This document shows positions 8,848 to 18,773 of a DNA stretch of 64,000 nucleotides, piece by piece (the stretch's first letter is position 1; each line of letters opens with the position of its first letter). The stretch is from positions 310,001 through 374,000 of the forward strand of contig JBAZCF010000002.1 of NCBI GenBank assembly GCA_041671045.1, in the 5' to 3' direction. The position numbers and the translations under genes are program-made. Source of the stretch: Parachlamydiales bacterium. Lineage in GTDB: Bacteria > Chlamydiota > Chlamydiia > Chlamydiales > JABDDJ01. Under the pieces are notes generated by a model. That model searched no databases and had not been told where the DNA came from. It saw only the letters and a program-made list of their open reading frames with translations.

Positions 8848-11800
8848 CTATCGGGTACTCGGTTTATTACGGATTTTGGATCTTAGATTATCTAAGATTT
8901 CATAACCTTCCCTTATATCTGGGAGGCGCCCGTATTGTTTGGCTATTTCATTTAAGTCTTTTTCAACATTGTCTAAAGCTCTTAAAGTCTCCCTGTCTGC
9001 TGGAACTGACTTAGGGTCTATGGTTGCGATATGCTTTTTAATCATAGCAATATGACCATTTTCACCTTCTTCAGAAGCAAATGTACTACCTGTAGTGAAT
9101 ACCGCATGCCCGTTTTTACCGGATCTATCCGTTTTTTGAACAATTTTATCCACTGCATGTGTATAGCGTTTTAAAACATCTACTAAGATAGGGAAACCTT
9201 CATTTCTTATAGAGTTATCTTTGGAGCGCTTAGTACTAAGAAGAGCGATATTTGCATCGTAATAATGCTGGAATTCCGCAACTTCTAGAGTGTTTTTACT
9301 TAGTTCTTGTCGAACTAAATCCCAATCCTTTTCGTTATATTTATTTCCTGCAGGGTTGATGTGCTGCATAAAGCGTCTGACTTCTGATTTCTTTTCACGA
9401 AGTGTATCTTCATCTACAGTATAGTCTGAAAGCATATCCCCTCTTGTGTTTGCTTCCTTAATCAAAGCTAACATTTTGCGGGGACTTATTTCATTTAATA
9501 CATTTTTACTTGCGAAAAGTTCTCTAGGCATAAGTGTAAATGTATCGATGTGGATTTTATTTATTATTTTTGGTTCTGTATTTAAGAACTGAGTCCATTG
9601 TGATAGAGTTAGCACGTTAGCTTGTTCTGGACTTATTGCTAAGCGTTGTTCTTCTGTCAATTCTTGAAAGAAAAGTGGGTCCAATTGAGCCATTGCGTTC
9701 GGTGTTAATTTATTGATTAACTCTACTCCCAGCATCTCCCTAGTTTGTTTGGGGAGAATCATTAGCAATGCAGGGTTATCGTTGATCGTGTCTTTCTGTT
9801 TATTAATAAGGTAGGTACGTAGATTTTTAAAGTGATCTTCCATTTTATTTATGTTTCTATTGAAATTCACGCCAAAGTCAGAGGTAGGGCTATGCATTAC
9901 ACTCTTTAGGCGTATTAAAGACTCAAAGTCAAGAGGAGGATTAGGTTGTTTTGAGTCTTTTCTTGTTGCCCGGATTTGAGTTTCAACCAACTTATTTAAA
10001 GGAAAATCTTTATGAGAAATATATTTAGCATTAAAAAATTCATCATCTTTAAGTAAGTCAATATTTTTTCTATAATGTTTAATGACGTTATCTCCGGCAT
10101 TCAGGATAATAACTAATCGATCCAATTCTTTTGGTCCTAAATGAGAGATTTTTTTCTTTAAGATTTGTTTTTCGGCAGGTGATAATCCATCAAACAATCT
10201 ATCATTTATCTGTTGTTCAAAATGATATGAGAGGGCTTGATCAGCAGCAGGGTTTTTTACTTTGTTATCCATCATGTCTTCTGCTAACACCTTATCATTC
10301 TTAAGATAGAACTGTAGGAATTTTCCTTCAGGAGAATTGATCAGTTTTTCTGCGATCTTTTTCTCTGGATGTTTCTCTGTTTTTACACGTTCTAAGCCTT
10401 CCGCAGGTAAAGTGTTGCCTGCTCCCTGAAATCTTTCAAGCCTCTCTTCATGCAGAGCTCCCACAACCGTAGCAAATTGTTTTTCGCTTGTAGCAGGGCG
10501 CACACGGCTGAATTGCAGAAATGCTTCCGTAGGGGACAAATTGGAATCTCCATGAGCTAATTCATGATATAATAGGAAGGTTGCAGCTCGTCCTGTACCT
10601 TCATTACTTGTGACTGCAAGTCTGCCATTCTGGTTTAAATCCTGTACGGTGTCGCTAAGTTTTCTTAATGCTACGAGATCTAAAGCTGTGTTTTCTTTGT
10701 CCCAATGGTCGATTTTGACAATGTCATATTGTCTTGTCACACCATCTTTTTTTACTTCAATAGTAGAAGTCGTAAGGGTGTGAGTCCCATGTAAAGTGTT
10801 TTCGATAGGTACTGTACCTTTACCTATCAAAGTAATTTCCACATTTCCATGCTTGATTTTGTCTCCAACATTTTCTGGAATGAGATGGAAATTACCCATG
10901 CCCTTTTCATAGTCTTCATGCAGAGTCACGATAACCTGTGTGTTATTGTTTTCTAGGTTGGTGAAGTATGCTTTCACTTGATCTGCATTTTTAGGTGCAC
11001 TGGAAACCACATTGTTGTTATTGCCTATGGTTACCGTATGTGCATCAATGCCGAGGGCAGAGGGCGTTTTAATGTGCGCTTTTGCCCCTGCTTCAAACAA
11101 CTCTTGAGAGTGGGTTTTATCAGCTCTTACATCTTTCTTTTCAGCTAAAAATTCTCTCGATCTTTCATATGCCCTAGCGTTAGGCCTCATACTACCTAAT
11201 TTGTCCGAAAATGCTTTTAAACCTTGTGCATTTACATCTCCTAAAATGAAGTTAGCAAGCTCGGGATGGTTGGACTCTTTAGAGATTTTCTTTACTAGGG
11301 TTTCAATAGACGCCACATTTTGTCGAAGAAGAGCAACTTCAAGTTTAACAATGGCATCTTTTAGAGCGGGCTTGGTTTTGCAAGCCTCTTTAAGGTTATC
11401 CATCTGAGCTAGGGTTTTAGCTATTGTAGGATTATCCGCTTTTCCGAGTAGAGCGCGTACATTGATGTTTCCGTTAAGGAATCCGGAGATTTTCTGGTCT
11501 ACAGTAAGTCCTCCGTAATGATCATCATCCTTAAACGTTGTGGCAATATTATCGTCTCTTCCTTTGGGGAGGGCTAGTTTTGGACGCAGCTTATTCCAGG
11601 TATCCAAAGCATTGCTTGTTTTGGTACCGGCGTGTTGTCCAGGTTTGGAGCTTAATTTCTTCTCAGCAAGCTGTTGTTTTAGTTCTTGCCATAGTTTTTG
11701 AGCTTCTGGATTAAATTCTTTGATGTATGTATCGATCCGGGCAGTATTGCCTGCCAGATCTTGCAGCATGGACAGTTTTGTGTGAGTATCGTCGTATGCC

Positions 11801-12234
11801 TCAGCTATTGCACCGTGGCCTTGTTTAACAACTTTTTTATCTTCCACACGCTGATGGGTAGCACGCAAATAGCTGTCAAAATGGGAGGCGAACAGTTCCT
11901 TACTTTCCTTGACCATTTTTGCATGCTCTTTGAGTTCCGATGTGCCTAGAATGTTTTGCCAAAAGCCTTTTGCTTTTGCTGGGCCGGCATCCAGTTTTTT
12001 TGAGGTGAGGATGGTGTAGGCCCTGACGAGAACTTCCATCGCCTGATCGTTGTCACCTTTTTTCAACTGAGCTTTGGCATCTTTGAAGGCTGCTTTTGCA
12101 GTTTCATAAAGTGCTTTGTTGCCTTTTATAGTAGGATTTTGGAGGGCTTGCGCAAAACTCATGGGTGCTCCCCCCACATTGATTTGGCCATCTTCTAGCA
12201 AATTTATCATTTGAGTTTGACTGATAGCGCCCAT
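8848..12234 (-). CDS. Array paralogue with degenerate PTP-like domain (Cys to Ser)
   Basis: The start is placed at MGAISQ (12234) because GAGGTG lies 4 bases upstream; the ATG four codons earlier overlaps that site. The 1,128-residue protein has the N-terminal family domain (LWQELKQQL; the second Trp lies in a longer insert, TWNKL). About residues 395-575 are PTP-like: NNNVVSSAPKN, the strand TQVIVTL, a Trp511 loop (WDK instead of WPD), then SNEGTGRAATF with Ser543 in place of the nucleophilic Cys and Arg549 conserved. Cys-to-Ser is the classic substrate-trapping change, so a phosphotyrosine-binding role is plausible but unproven. The long C-terminal half is helical with LSPEQANVLT-type repeats. 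Residues in the PTP region are closest to those of the partial gene at the left edge. Confidence 0.83.
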   Translation of the reverse strand: MGAISQTQMINLLEDGQINVGGAPMSFAQALQNPTIKGNKALYETAKAAFKDAKAQLKKGDNDQAMEVLVRAYTILTSKKLDAGPAKAKGFWQNILGTSELKEHAKMVKESKELFASHFDSYLRATHQRVEDKKVVKQGHGAIAEAYDDTHTKLSMLQDLAGNTARIDTYIKEFNPEAQKLWQELKQQLAEKKLSSKPGQHAGTKTSNALDTWNKLRPKLALPKGRDDNIATTFKDDDHYGGLTVDQKISGFLNGNINVRALLGKADNPTIAKTLAQMDNLKEACKTKPALKDAIVKLEVALLRQNVASIETLVKKISKESNHPELANFILGDVNAQGLKAFSDKLGSMRPNARAYERSREFLAEKKDVRADKTHSQELFEAGAKAHIKTPSALGIDAHTVTIGNNNNVVSSAPKNADQVKAYFTNLENNNTQVIVTLHEDYEKGMGNFHLIPENVGDKIKHGNVEITLIGKGTVPIENTLHGTHTLTTSTIEVKKDGVTRQYDIVKIDHWDKENTALDLVALRKLSDTVQDLNQNGRLAVTSNEGTGRAATFLLYHELAHGDSNLSPTEAFLQFSRVRPATSEKQFATVVGALHEERLERFQGAGNTLPAEGLERVKTEKHPEKKIAEKLINSPEGKFLQFYLKNDKVLAEDMMDNKVKNPAADQALSYHFEQQINDRLFDGLSPAEKQILKKKISHLGPKELDRLVIILNAGDNVIKHYRKNIDLLKDDEFFNAKYISHKDFPLNKLVETQIRATRKDSKQPNPPLDFESLIRLKSVMHSPTSDFGVNFNRNINKMEDHFKNLRTYLINKQKDTINDNPALLMILPKQTREMLGVELINKLTPNAMAQLDPLFFQELTEEQRLAISPEQANVLTLSQWTQFLNTEPKIINKIHIDTFTLMPRELFASKNVLNEISPRKMLALIKEANTRGDMLSDYTVDEDTLREKKSEVRRFMQHINPAGNKYNEKDWDLVRQELSKNTLEVAEFQHYYDANIALLSTKRSKDNSIRNEGFPILVDVLKRYTHAVDKIVQKTDRSGKNGHAVFTTGSTFASEEGENGHIAMIKKHIATIDPKSVPADRETLRALDNVEKDLNEIAKQYGRLPDIREGYEILDNLRSKIRNKPSTR

Positions 12235-12278
12235 AAGACACCTCATATTTTAATTTTTAAATAATTTTTAAAATTTCT

Positions 12279-14408
12279 TTATGTATTGAGTCTTTCCGAT
12301 TCCCTGCGCTCTATAAAAGGTTTTTTCTTCAAAATCGCTAAAGCAGGCAAAGGGAAAGTCTTTCTTACAATATTTCCTAAGGAATAAAGTTCTTTTGTCA
12401 TTTCAGGACTATCTTTAAAGGATTTCCTAAGCTTGATAATCTGTTCTAGAAGAGGAGTAAACTGCGCTTTCGTTTCCTCGAAAATTTTAGGATCAAGTTT
12501 ATCAAGTTTAGCCCTCTCAAGAGCCGTCTGAAGTTGAGTATTTGTCTTTTTTTGGAATTGCGGCATACCGGCCAAATGCGGCATACCGGCCAAAAAGGAA
12601 TTTGTAGTATTGTTCAGGATGGATAGCAATACCTGATAAGATTCTTGAGGGGTTTGAGCAGGCAAAGATTCAATTAGCTTATCGTTAGTAGCAATCAGAA
12701 CATGGAACCATTTTATTGATAAAGGCTTCATTTTACCCATTTGTTCCACTAAACCCGTGAGAGCCTGTAAAGGCAATTTATCATAAGGGAGGGCTGACAA
12801 CTGTTCGCGTGAGAAAGTTAGAGGAGGGTGAAATTTAATTTGCCATAGGTAGTTTGCAGAGAATGCCCACTGATCTTTGGATATGTTTTGAAGTTCCTGA
12901 GGAGGCAAGGTTGTTAATATGCGAGTGAATGTTTGCTTTCTAAATTCCTCGATAAGCTGTGTATCAGTTCTAAAGCGCTCCATCATCAGCAGGCGTTGCC
13001 TTGGAGGGATAGCCTCAAGATGTTTAGGCGTGAGATATGATATTTGATTAGGTGTTAATTTATTGATAGCCCCGTCGCTAAGTGTTTTAAACGCATTAGG
13101 GTGTTTCTGTATTAGTTCTTCAGGAGGTATTTCATAGATATCCCTTTCATCAAGTTCTGGTATAGGATCTGAGAGTCTTTTTAAGATATCATCGTCATAT
13201 TCTAAGGATTGAAATAGTGTGTTTTCTACATCTGAAGGAGATTCAGTATCCTCAGAGGTTTTGTATTCATTATCGGAAGACCTTGAGGATAGAAATTTAC
13301 GAGGATCAAAAAATGTGGTCGGGTTAGACTCTATATTTACAGGCTCAAAGTGGGCGGAGCGTCTATTATGAATACGTGTGGATTTATCGTCCCCGAGCTG
13401 TATGGATGAAAGAGAATGCCTCTTCTTCGAGAGTGCAGGTTTACTTCCATTACGCTTTCTTGGAGGTGTGGGAGGTGGAGCTATTTCTTCTTGGGGGGGA
13501 TGAGTGAAAGAGGAGGATGAGCTGGAGTCTTCCAATTTTTCTTGGCTAGGTGGCGGCTGTTGTGGAATAGGAATGCCCTTAAAAATATATGCACCGACGA
13601 AAGGAATTCCTGTAGTTTTGGTAAAAGCGCTGAGTTCTTTTTCAAAGGTAGCATGATCTCCTTTAACATAGGCTGCGGTCACTTTATTCCATGCTTTTAA
13701 TTTAGTAAGATCACTATTTGCAAAACTTTGAAGGCCTGAAGCATGTTCTCTTAACCTGTTTGTGAATGGGTCATCTCCCTTTATTATGCCTTCGAAAGGA
13801 AGGGTCCCTAAAAGAAAATTCTCTGCGGCGCGCGTATTAGGTAAAGTCTGGGGACCTGCTTGTGCCCTCACTTGCGAAACGATACTATTCCACAGTTGTT
13901 TAGCCTTTCTGTCGCTGCCGTGGGTCACTGCGTCTTTTAATTCCTGCCACTCTTCTTTACCCACTTGGAATTCGTTTAATACGAGTTCGATATTATCAGA
14001 ATGGTTGTTAAGCTTATGCTCTATGGAGGTGTTTTCTAGGTGAAGAGCTTGCCTTGCCTGCAAAAAGGGTGAGAAATTTTGGACAAAAACTCTTTCTGCT
14101 TGTTGAATTCGGTTATTATGTTGCCTTAAGCTGTAGGAAAAAAATTCCCTAACGGAACTTCTTTCCTTCTGTAAAGGGGAGTTAGGATCTTTGGTGTTTT
14201 TTAAGATTGTATACGCTTTAAGCAGCAGAGTGACTCCGGCGTTTCGAGCCAGTGAGCTTTTCGAATTGAGCATTCCTTGTGCATCTTTGAATGCTCCTAT
14301 GGCAGCTTCGTAAACACCCGGAGTAGAAATAAAACTCCCATCTTTAATAAGAGTGCCTAAATCTGTAGTGTCTATCTGTGCTCTTAAGGAAGTGGCGTCT
14401 ATGCTCAT
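12279..14408 (-). CDS. Array paralogue, proline/serine-rich middle, no PTP domain
   Basis: This 709-residue protein starts at MSIDATSL with a TAGGAAA site upstream. The N-terminal domain (EWQELKDAV, then LWNSIV) is close to that of the 912-residue neighbour. Residues about 285-400 form a low-complexity, Pro- and Ser-rich linker with basic stretches (PPRKR, KPALSKKRH), typical of disordered regions that could bind host proteins. The C-terminal part has the family helical repeats (LTPNQISYLTPKHLEAI). A short duplication gives AGMPHLAGMPQF near residue 605. No signal peptide or membrane segment is visible. Function unknown. Confidence 0.83.
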   Translation of the reverse strand: MSIDATSLRAQIDTTDLGTLIKDGSFISTPGVYEAAIGAFKDAQGMLNSKSSLARNAGVTLLLKAYTILKNTKDPNSPLQKERSSVREFFSYSLRQHNNRIQQAERVFVQNFSPFLQARQALHLENTSIEHKLNNHSDNIELVLNEFQVGKEEWQELKDAVTHGSDRKAKQLWNSIVSQVRAQAGPQTLPNTRAAENFLLGTLPFEGIIKGDDPFTNRLREHASGLQSFANSDLTKLKAWNKVTAAYVKGDHATFEKELSAFTKTTGIPFVGAYIFKGIPIPQQPPPSQEKLEDSSSSSSFTHPPQEEIAPPPTPPRKRNGSKPALSKKRHSLSSIQLGDDKSTRIHNRRSAHFEPVNIESNPTTFFDPRKFLSSRSSDNEYKTSEDTESPSDVENTLFQSLEYDDDILKRLSDPIPELDERDIYEIPPEELIQKHPNAFKTLSDGAINKLTPNQISYLTPKHLEAIPPRQRLLMMERFRTDTQLIEEFRKQTFTRILTTLPPQELQNISKDQWAFSANYLWQIKFHPPLTFSREQLSALPYDKLPLQALTGLVEQMGKMKPLSIKWFHVLIATNDKLIESLPAQTPQESYQVLLSILNNTTNSFLAGMPHLAGMPQFQKKTNTQLQTALERAKLDKLDPKIFEETKAQFTPLLEQIIKLRKSFKDSPEMTKELYSLGNIVRKTFPLPALAILKKKPFIERRESERLNT

Positions 14409-14475
14409 GGTATTTTTCCTACATTGATCTGGTCAATTTAGTGCAAATTTAATGCCAAACAGCGCCATTAGATGA

Positions 14476-17214
14476 TTACTCGGCTTTTTTTCTAGCTGTA
14501 GGATCTAAAGTTCGAAGAAGTAAGGTGAGAGGAGCAAAATCTGAATCGGGGAATTTGCCGTAGAGAGAATTAATAATAGTATTTAAATTAGAATAAAGTG
14601 GTTTGATCACTTCTTCTTCGTTGGGTTTGAGATCTAAATTCTGGAAAGATTTGAATTCTTTTATGCTTTCTTTAAGCTTATTTTCAAGTGAAGGGTCGGT
14701 CGATCTATCAATCTCAATCGTGCGGGTATAAATATTAAGGAGGCGGAAGATTAACACGTAAGCTGCCCGGGGTAACATAGCACCAAGCTGATTTATTGTC
14801 CTATCCATAATCTTATGCAGCACTGCCGCAATTTGCTCTTGGGGAGGAGTAGGTAGTGCGCTTAAAACTGTCTCAAGTTTAAGCAGGGTCCCTAAGGAGA
14901 GGTTATCTAAGGGAATAGCCGCTAATTGTTCAGGCGTCATAGTACCGAGGTTGTCGCTTTTTCTGCGTACGATTTCTTCCGCCATTTGACCTAATAGCTC
15001 TTTAGGTGGGGGCGTTGTCTCGCTAAGCTGTTTTTCCAATTGGAAAAGATATTTATCAGGTAAGTTTTGCAACGGAATTTTTGCTAATTGGTCTAAGTTA
15101 AAACTGAGATCCTGTATTTTTGAAGGGCTATTTAAATAGATGAGTTCATTGGTGTAGGCCCAGTCTTCCTTGGTAAGTGTAGAAAGGAATTCAGGAGGTA
15201 AAGTCACAAGAATTCCACTGAAAAAAAGCCGTTTAAAATCCACAATAGTATCTTTACCTAAAGGGTCGTCTTTAATACGCTGCATCATGATGAAGCGTTT
15301 ATCCGGGGATAGACTTTTAACGAAGTCTAGTTCCAGCTTAAACAATTCGTGAAATGGATATATTGTAATAAATATCTTATCCAATTGACTAAATAGTTTT
15401 GGATCGATCGCTTGTAGTTGAACTAAAATTTTGGGATCTATTTGTCTGATTTCTTTCTCACTTAAAGAGAGTAGATTTTGGAATATTATCATTTTTTTAA
15501 GATCAATATCTGTTTGGTATTTTGCTACGACGTCTTTATTTGCTTTTTGAGTAATGGATCTTTGCTTTACGTTTGTCAGTAATGAAAGCTCATGTATGTC
15601 TTTTTGTATTTTCTCATTCACCGTCACATCAGGAAGGGGTAATTCGTTTGAAGAGGATTTGAATATAGCTGAGGAGGGTTCATAGCTGTCATATTCGTCA
15701 TTGATGAATAACGATGAATCCGAAAGATCCGAGGCACTATCTGATTTTGATGTACTGACGGTTGTTGTAGGAGCGGGGGGAGTATACCTACTGGAAGACA
15801 CGTCAGCTTTTGGGATATATTGATCTTGTATTTTTTCTAAAAAGTGCTGAGGCTTAGGTGGTTTTGTGCTTTTGTTTTTCTCCAGGATAGTGAGGGTATC
15901 TGAAAGACCATTAAAAACGTGGCTACCATTCGCAAGTAATTGAAAAAGGGGTTCAAGAAGCAAAGGATTGGAGATAACAGCCTTAACAAATTTAGTGCTC
16001 TCAGCAATGCCATTATTTTCGAAGAATCTTGAGGATACATTCAGCAGCCAAGTGAGAATAACTTCTTCTGCAGCTTTAGCTTTAGCTTGAAGATTATCAG
16101 CTTCGAGTGGAATCTGTAATCTCTCGCAAAGTTTTTTTAAATCAGGGCTTTGCATTAACAGGCGGTGTAATGCTTTGTATGAAGGGGCTGTTTGCAATGC
16201 GGAAAATAAATCCTCATTAAATCTTACTTCTGTTGCATTGTAGTTGGGGATGCTTCTGAATTCATTTTGGCTCGCAACACTTTCATTTTCAGCATTTAAT
16301 GAGTTTCGAGGAGAAGGCTCGTTTATATTCGTTTCCTGCACAATAAAGGCTTGTGGAAGGGGTTCTTTCTGCTGAGCGGGTTGTTTAATCCTTTCATCGG
16401 GGATACTAAAATATAGATAGATATTTTTTTCCAGTGCTTTATTATCGTTTTTAATTAAAGCAGCTTTAACATTGTCCCATAATCCTTGGGATTTTGGATT
16501 TGAATTCGCCCGGTTTTCTAATGATTCGAAATTCTTTAGGACATCGTTTCTTACTTCATTTGTATCCTGTTTAAGGAAAGCGCTCAGCGGTTTGGTGCCT
16601 AATAAAAGCTCTTCAACGGCGGTTCCCGTGGTTAGGTTTAAATGTGGAGGCGACGCATCACGTACTAGGGCGACAATATTGTTCCACAAGTAAATAGCTT
16701 CTTTAGTGTTCCCTATAGCAAGCGCTTCTTTCAATCCCTTCCATTCTTTGCTAGCTATACCAAGTCCCCCCAATGCAAGCTCTATGGAATCCACATGGTG
16801 GATAAGCTTTTTATCTAGGGGTGTTTCAATATGGAGGCCATTTCTGGCTTCCAGGTAATTTTGGAAGTGCATTGCGAAAGTTTTTTCCGCTTCTTTAATA
16901 CGGCTTTGATGCTGTCGCAAAGTTGGAGAGATAAAGGCGCGAATTTTGCTTCTTTGTGTTTGCATAGGAGAGTCAGGATCTTTTGCTTCCTGCAAAACGA
17001 TATAAGCTCTATAGAGTCTGCTTAGAGTGGCATTTTTAGAAGATTCGTCACCCTCTTTTCTTAAATTAGCTAGGGCATCTTTATAGACTTCGGTCGCCAC
17101 GTTGTAGAGATTTTTAGAGGATAAAAATTCCTTATCCTTAATCAGTACTTCAAAGGGTTTACCGTCAATATTCCCCGTGGAGATGGCTGTCTGTAACGAT
17201 ACTGCATCTAGCAT
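14476..17214 (-). CDS. Array paralogue, helical effector-like protein without PTP domain
   Basis: This 912-residue protein starts at MLDAVSL; AAAGGAA lies upstream at a slightly long spacing. It has the family N-terminal domain (EWKGLKEAL, then LWNNIV), a Ser-rich acidic linker around residues 470-530 (STSKSDSASDLSDSS), and a long C-terminal helical region with MTPEQLAAIPLDNL-type repeats that aligns with the 709-residue neighbour. These two are probably the most recent duplicates lacking the PTP insertion. No catalytic motif was found. It follows the Inc-like gene by about 40 bp. Confidence 0.83.
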   Translation of the reverse strand: MLDAVSLQTAISTGNIDGKPFEVLIKDKEFLSSKNLYNVATEVYKDALANLRKEGDESSKNATLSRLYRAYIVLQEAKDPDSPMQTQRSKIRAFISPTLRQHQSRIKEAEKTFAMHFQNYLEARNGLHIETPLDKKLIHHVDSIELALGGLGIASKEWKGLKEALAIGNTKEAIYLWNNIVALVRDASPPHLNLTTGTAVEELLLGTKPLSAFLKQDTNEVRNDVLKNFESLENRANSNPKSQGLWDNVKAALIKNDNKALEKNIYLYFSIPDERIKQPAQQKEPLPQAFIVQETNINEPSPRNSLNAENESVASQNEFRSIPNYNATEVRFNEDLFSALQTAPSYKALHRLLMQSPDLKKLCERLQIPLEADNLQAKAKAAEEVILTWLLNVSSRFFENNGIAESTKFVKAVISNPLLLEPLFQLLANGSHVFNGLSDTLTILEKNKSTKPPKPQHFLEKIQDQYIPKADVSSSRYTPPAPTTTVSTSKSDSASDLSDSSLFINDEYDSYEPSSAIFKSSSNELPLPDVTVNEKIQKDIHELSLLTNVKQRSITQKANKDVVAKYQTDIDLKKMIIFQNLLSLSEKEIRQIDPKILVQLQAIDPKLFSQLDKIFITIYPFHELFKLELDFVKSLSPDKRFIMMQRIKDDPLGKDTIVDFKRLFFSGILVTLPPEFLSTLTKEDWAYTNELIYLNSPSKIQDLSFNLDQLAKIPLQNLPDKYLFQLEKQLSETTPPPKELLGQMAEEIVRRKSDNLGTMTPEQLAAIPLDNLSLGTLLKLETVLSALPTPPQEQIAAVLHKIMDRTINQLGAMLPRAAYVLIFRLLNIYTRTIEIDRSTDPSLENKLKESIKEFKSFQNLDLKPNEEEVIKPLYSNLNTIINSLYGKFPDSDFAPLTLLLRTLDPTARKKAE

Positions 17215-17255
17215 AGGAAAATTCCTTTTTACTCAGTGCGTTGTTCAAGACATAC

Positions 17256-18773
17256 CTAGGACGTAGTTGTATTCCCGCCACTTGTATTGGGCGGAAACTC
17301 AGCCTGATGCTGTCTAATTTCTTCTTGTATCAGTGTGTTTTGTCTTTCCTGTTCTTTCCGCTCAACCTCCTCATATTCCTTGCTGATGACAGCTGCTAAA
17401 GCCTCGCTAAAGGGTAACTTAGAGGTGTTATCTTCCGCTGTTAGATCTCCAGAGAGCCGCCTTCCGTGGTCTTGTCTAGGGGAAATGAGCGGGGTACTAT
17501 CGGTGTCATCTTCATCCTTAACTCCAGAAATTATCGTCTCTAAGTTTAATGGCGGGACGGGAGGTCCGGTTCTAACGGGTGAATGTGGTCCTGTAGGTAG
17601 CGCAGGTAATGGGGATGATGGGGGAGGAGGTCCGGTTCTAACGGGTGAATGTGGTCCTGTAGGCAGCGCAGGTAATGGGGATGATGGGGGAGGAGGTCCA
17701 TGCCTGATAGGTGTGTTTGGTCCTGGAGGAACCGCCTGTTGAGGTGCCGACGAACCTGCGGGAGCTCCTGCAGCAGCCGGATTAGCAGGCTGAGTAGCAT
17801 TCGCAGGCTGTGCTTGAGCCGCTTTTGCAGCAGCAGCGGCTAGCAATCCTTGTTTCTTATCGTATTTAGCTTGCGCGTTGATTTTTCTTTTTTCTGCTTT
17901 TTCGCGCTTAACTTGAGCAGTATAGGTCTCTTTTCCTTGATATTTGCGGACAGAGTCGACCCCTTTTGTAATTCCACCATAGACACCTGCGCCGGCAACC
18001 ATGATCCCTAACATTGCTAAGGGAACGCCGATTATGGCTCCAAAACCATGAGTAGCGCCGGTAATGGAAGCCCCAAGGCCGACGAGGGCGCCGCCTACGC
18101 CGAGAAAAAAAACGGCCTGTAGTACACCAAGAAAGATGCCGCCAATGAGGCACGCTTTTTTATAAGTGAGGAATTTTTCTAATGCCCAAGTTTTATTTTT
18201 TACTGCACGCTGACCGGGAGGCTGGTTCTGTGGTTTAGTCACCGCAGGCGGATTCTGTGGTGCTGCAGCTGGATTGATCTGCGGTGCTACAGCTGGATTG
18301 ATTTGTGCAGCATGAGGATCAGGATTAGCGCTTGTGGGGGGGGGATTTAAGGGGATATCCTCAAAAGGGGAATCATCCTCATATTCTGTCATAACCGTTG
18401 GTTGATTTGCAGACTGACTCTCCGGATGTGAAAAGGGAGGAGCGACAGAAACTTCTGAGAGGGGGACGCCTTGAGCTAATTGGTCAATTATTTCTTCGCT
18501 TGCATGGTTTAAGTCCTCGGGGGAAGAAGACCATAGATCAACTACATAGGGGTGAGTAGAACCTTTGGGAGCGATGGGAGTTTGGGGTGGAGTAGCACTA
18601 AGAGTTGCAGTGGAAGAGGTGAGGGGAGCAGCATTCTGAAAAACAGATTTTGATACGGTACTAGCTCTTTGCATAGGAGGTGTTAATGATGCAGTTTTCG
18701 CGGGAGGATTCGAGTATGCAGCTAAATGCCCCTCGGATAACGAACGATGAAGAGAGCCTGAAGCTTCAGTCAT
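17256..18773 (-). CDS. Inc-like membrane protein with proline-rich tails
   Basis: About 505 residues. The start is set at the ATG at 18773 because GGAGG inside the preceding in-frame codons is well placed for it; the ATG four codons upstream is possible. Residues about 207-268 form two hydrophobic segments separated by a short Gly/Thr-rich turn (GASITGATHG), the bilobed pattern of chlamydial inclusion membrane proteins. Both flanks are hydrophilic and Pro/Ala-rich. The C-terminal side holds two perfect 22-residue repeats containing PPPPSSPLPALP, like proline-rich ligands of SH3 or EVH1 domains, and ends with a charged helix rich in Glu and Gln. I infer inclusion-membrane insertion with host-protein binding. 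It is the first gene of the array in transcription order. Confidence 0.8.
   Translation of the reverse strand: MTEASGSLHRSLSEGHLAAYSNPPAKTASLTPPMQRASTVSKSVFQNAAPLTSSTATLSATPPQTPIAPKGSTHPYVVDLWSSSPEDLNHASEEIIDQLAQGVPLSEVSVAPPFSHPESQSANQPTVMTEYEDDSPFEDIPLNPPPTSANPDPHAAQINPAVAPQINPAAAPQNPPAVTKPQNQPPGQRAVKNKTWALEKFLTYKKACLIGGIFLGVLQAVFFLGVGGALVGLGASITGATHGFGAIIGVPLAMLGIMVAGAGVYGGITKGVDSVRKYQGKETYTAQVKREKAEKRKINAQAKYDKKQGLLAAAAAKAAQAQPANATQPANPAAAGAPAGSSAPQQAVPPGPNTPIRHGPPPPSSPLPALPTGPHSPVRTGPPPPSSPLPALPTGPHSPVRTGPPVPPLNLETIISGVKDEDDTDSTPLISPRQDHGRRLSGDLTAEDNTSKLPFSEALAAVISKEYEEVERKEQERQNTLIQEEIRQHQAEFPPNTSGGNTTTS
17561..17715 (-). repeat. 66-bp tandem repeat coding for proline-rich 22-mers
   Basis: Two direct copies offset by 66 bp (17561 and 17627) plus a diverged third from 17693 encode the PTGPHSPVRTGPPPP-type unit of the Inc-like protein. 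The copies are almost identical, so copy number may vary between strains. Confidence 0.85.
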
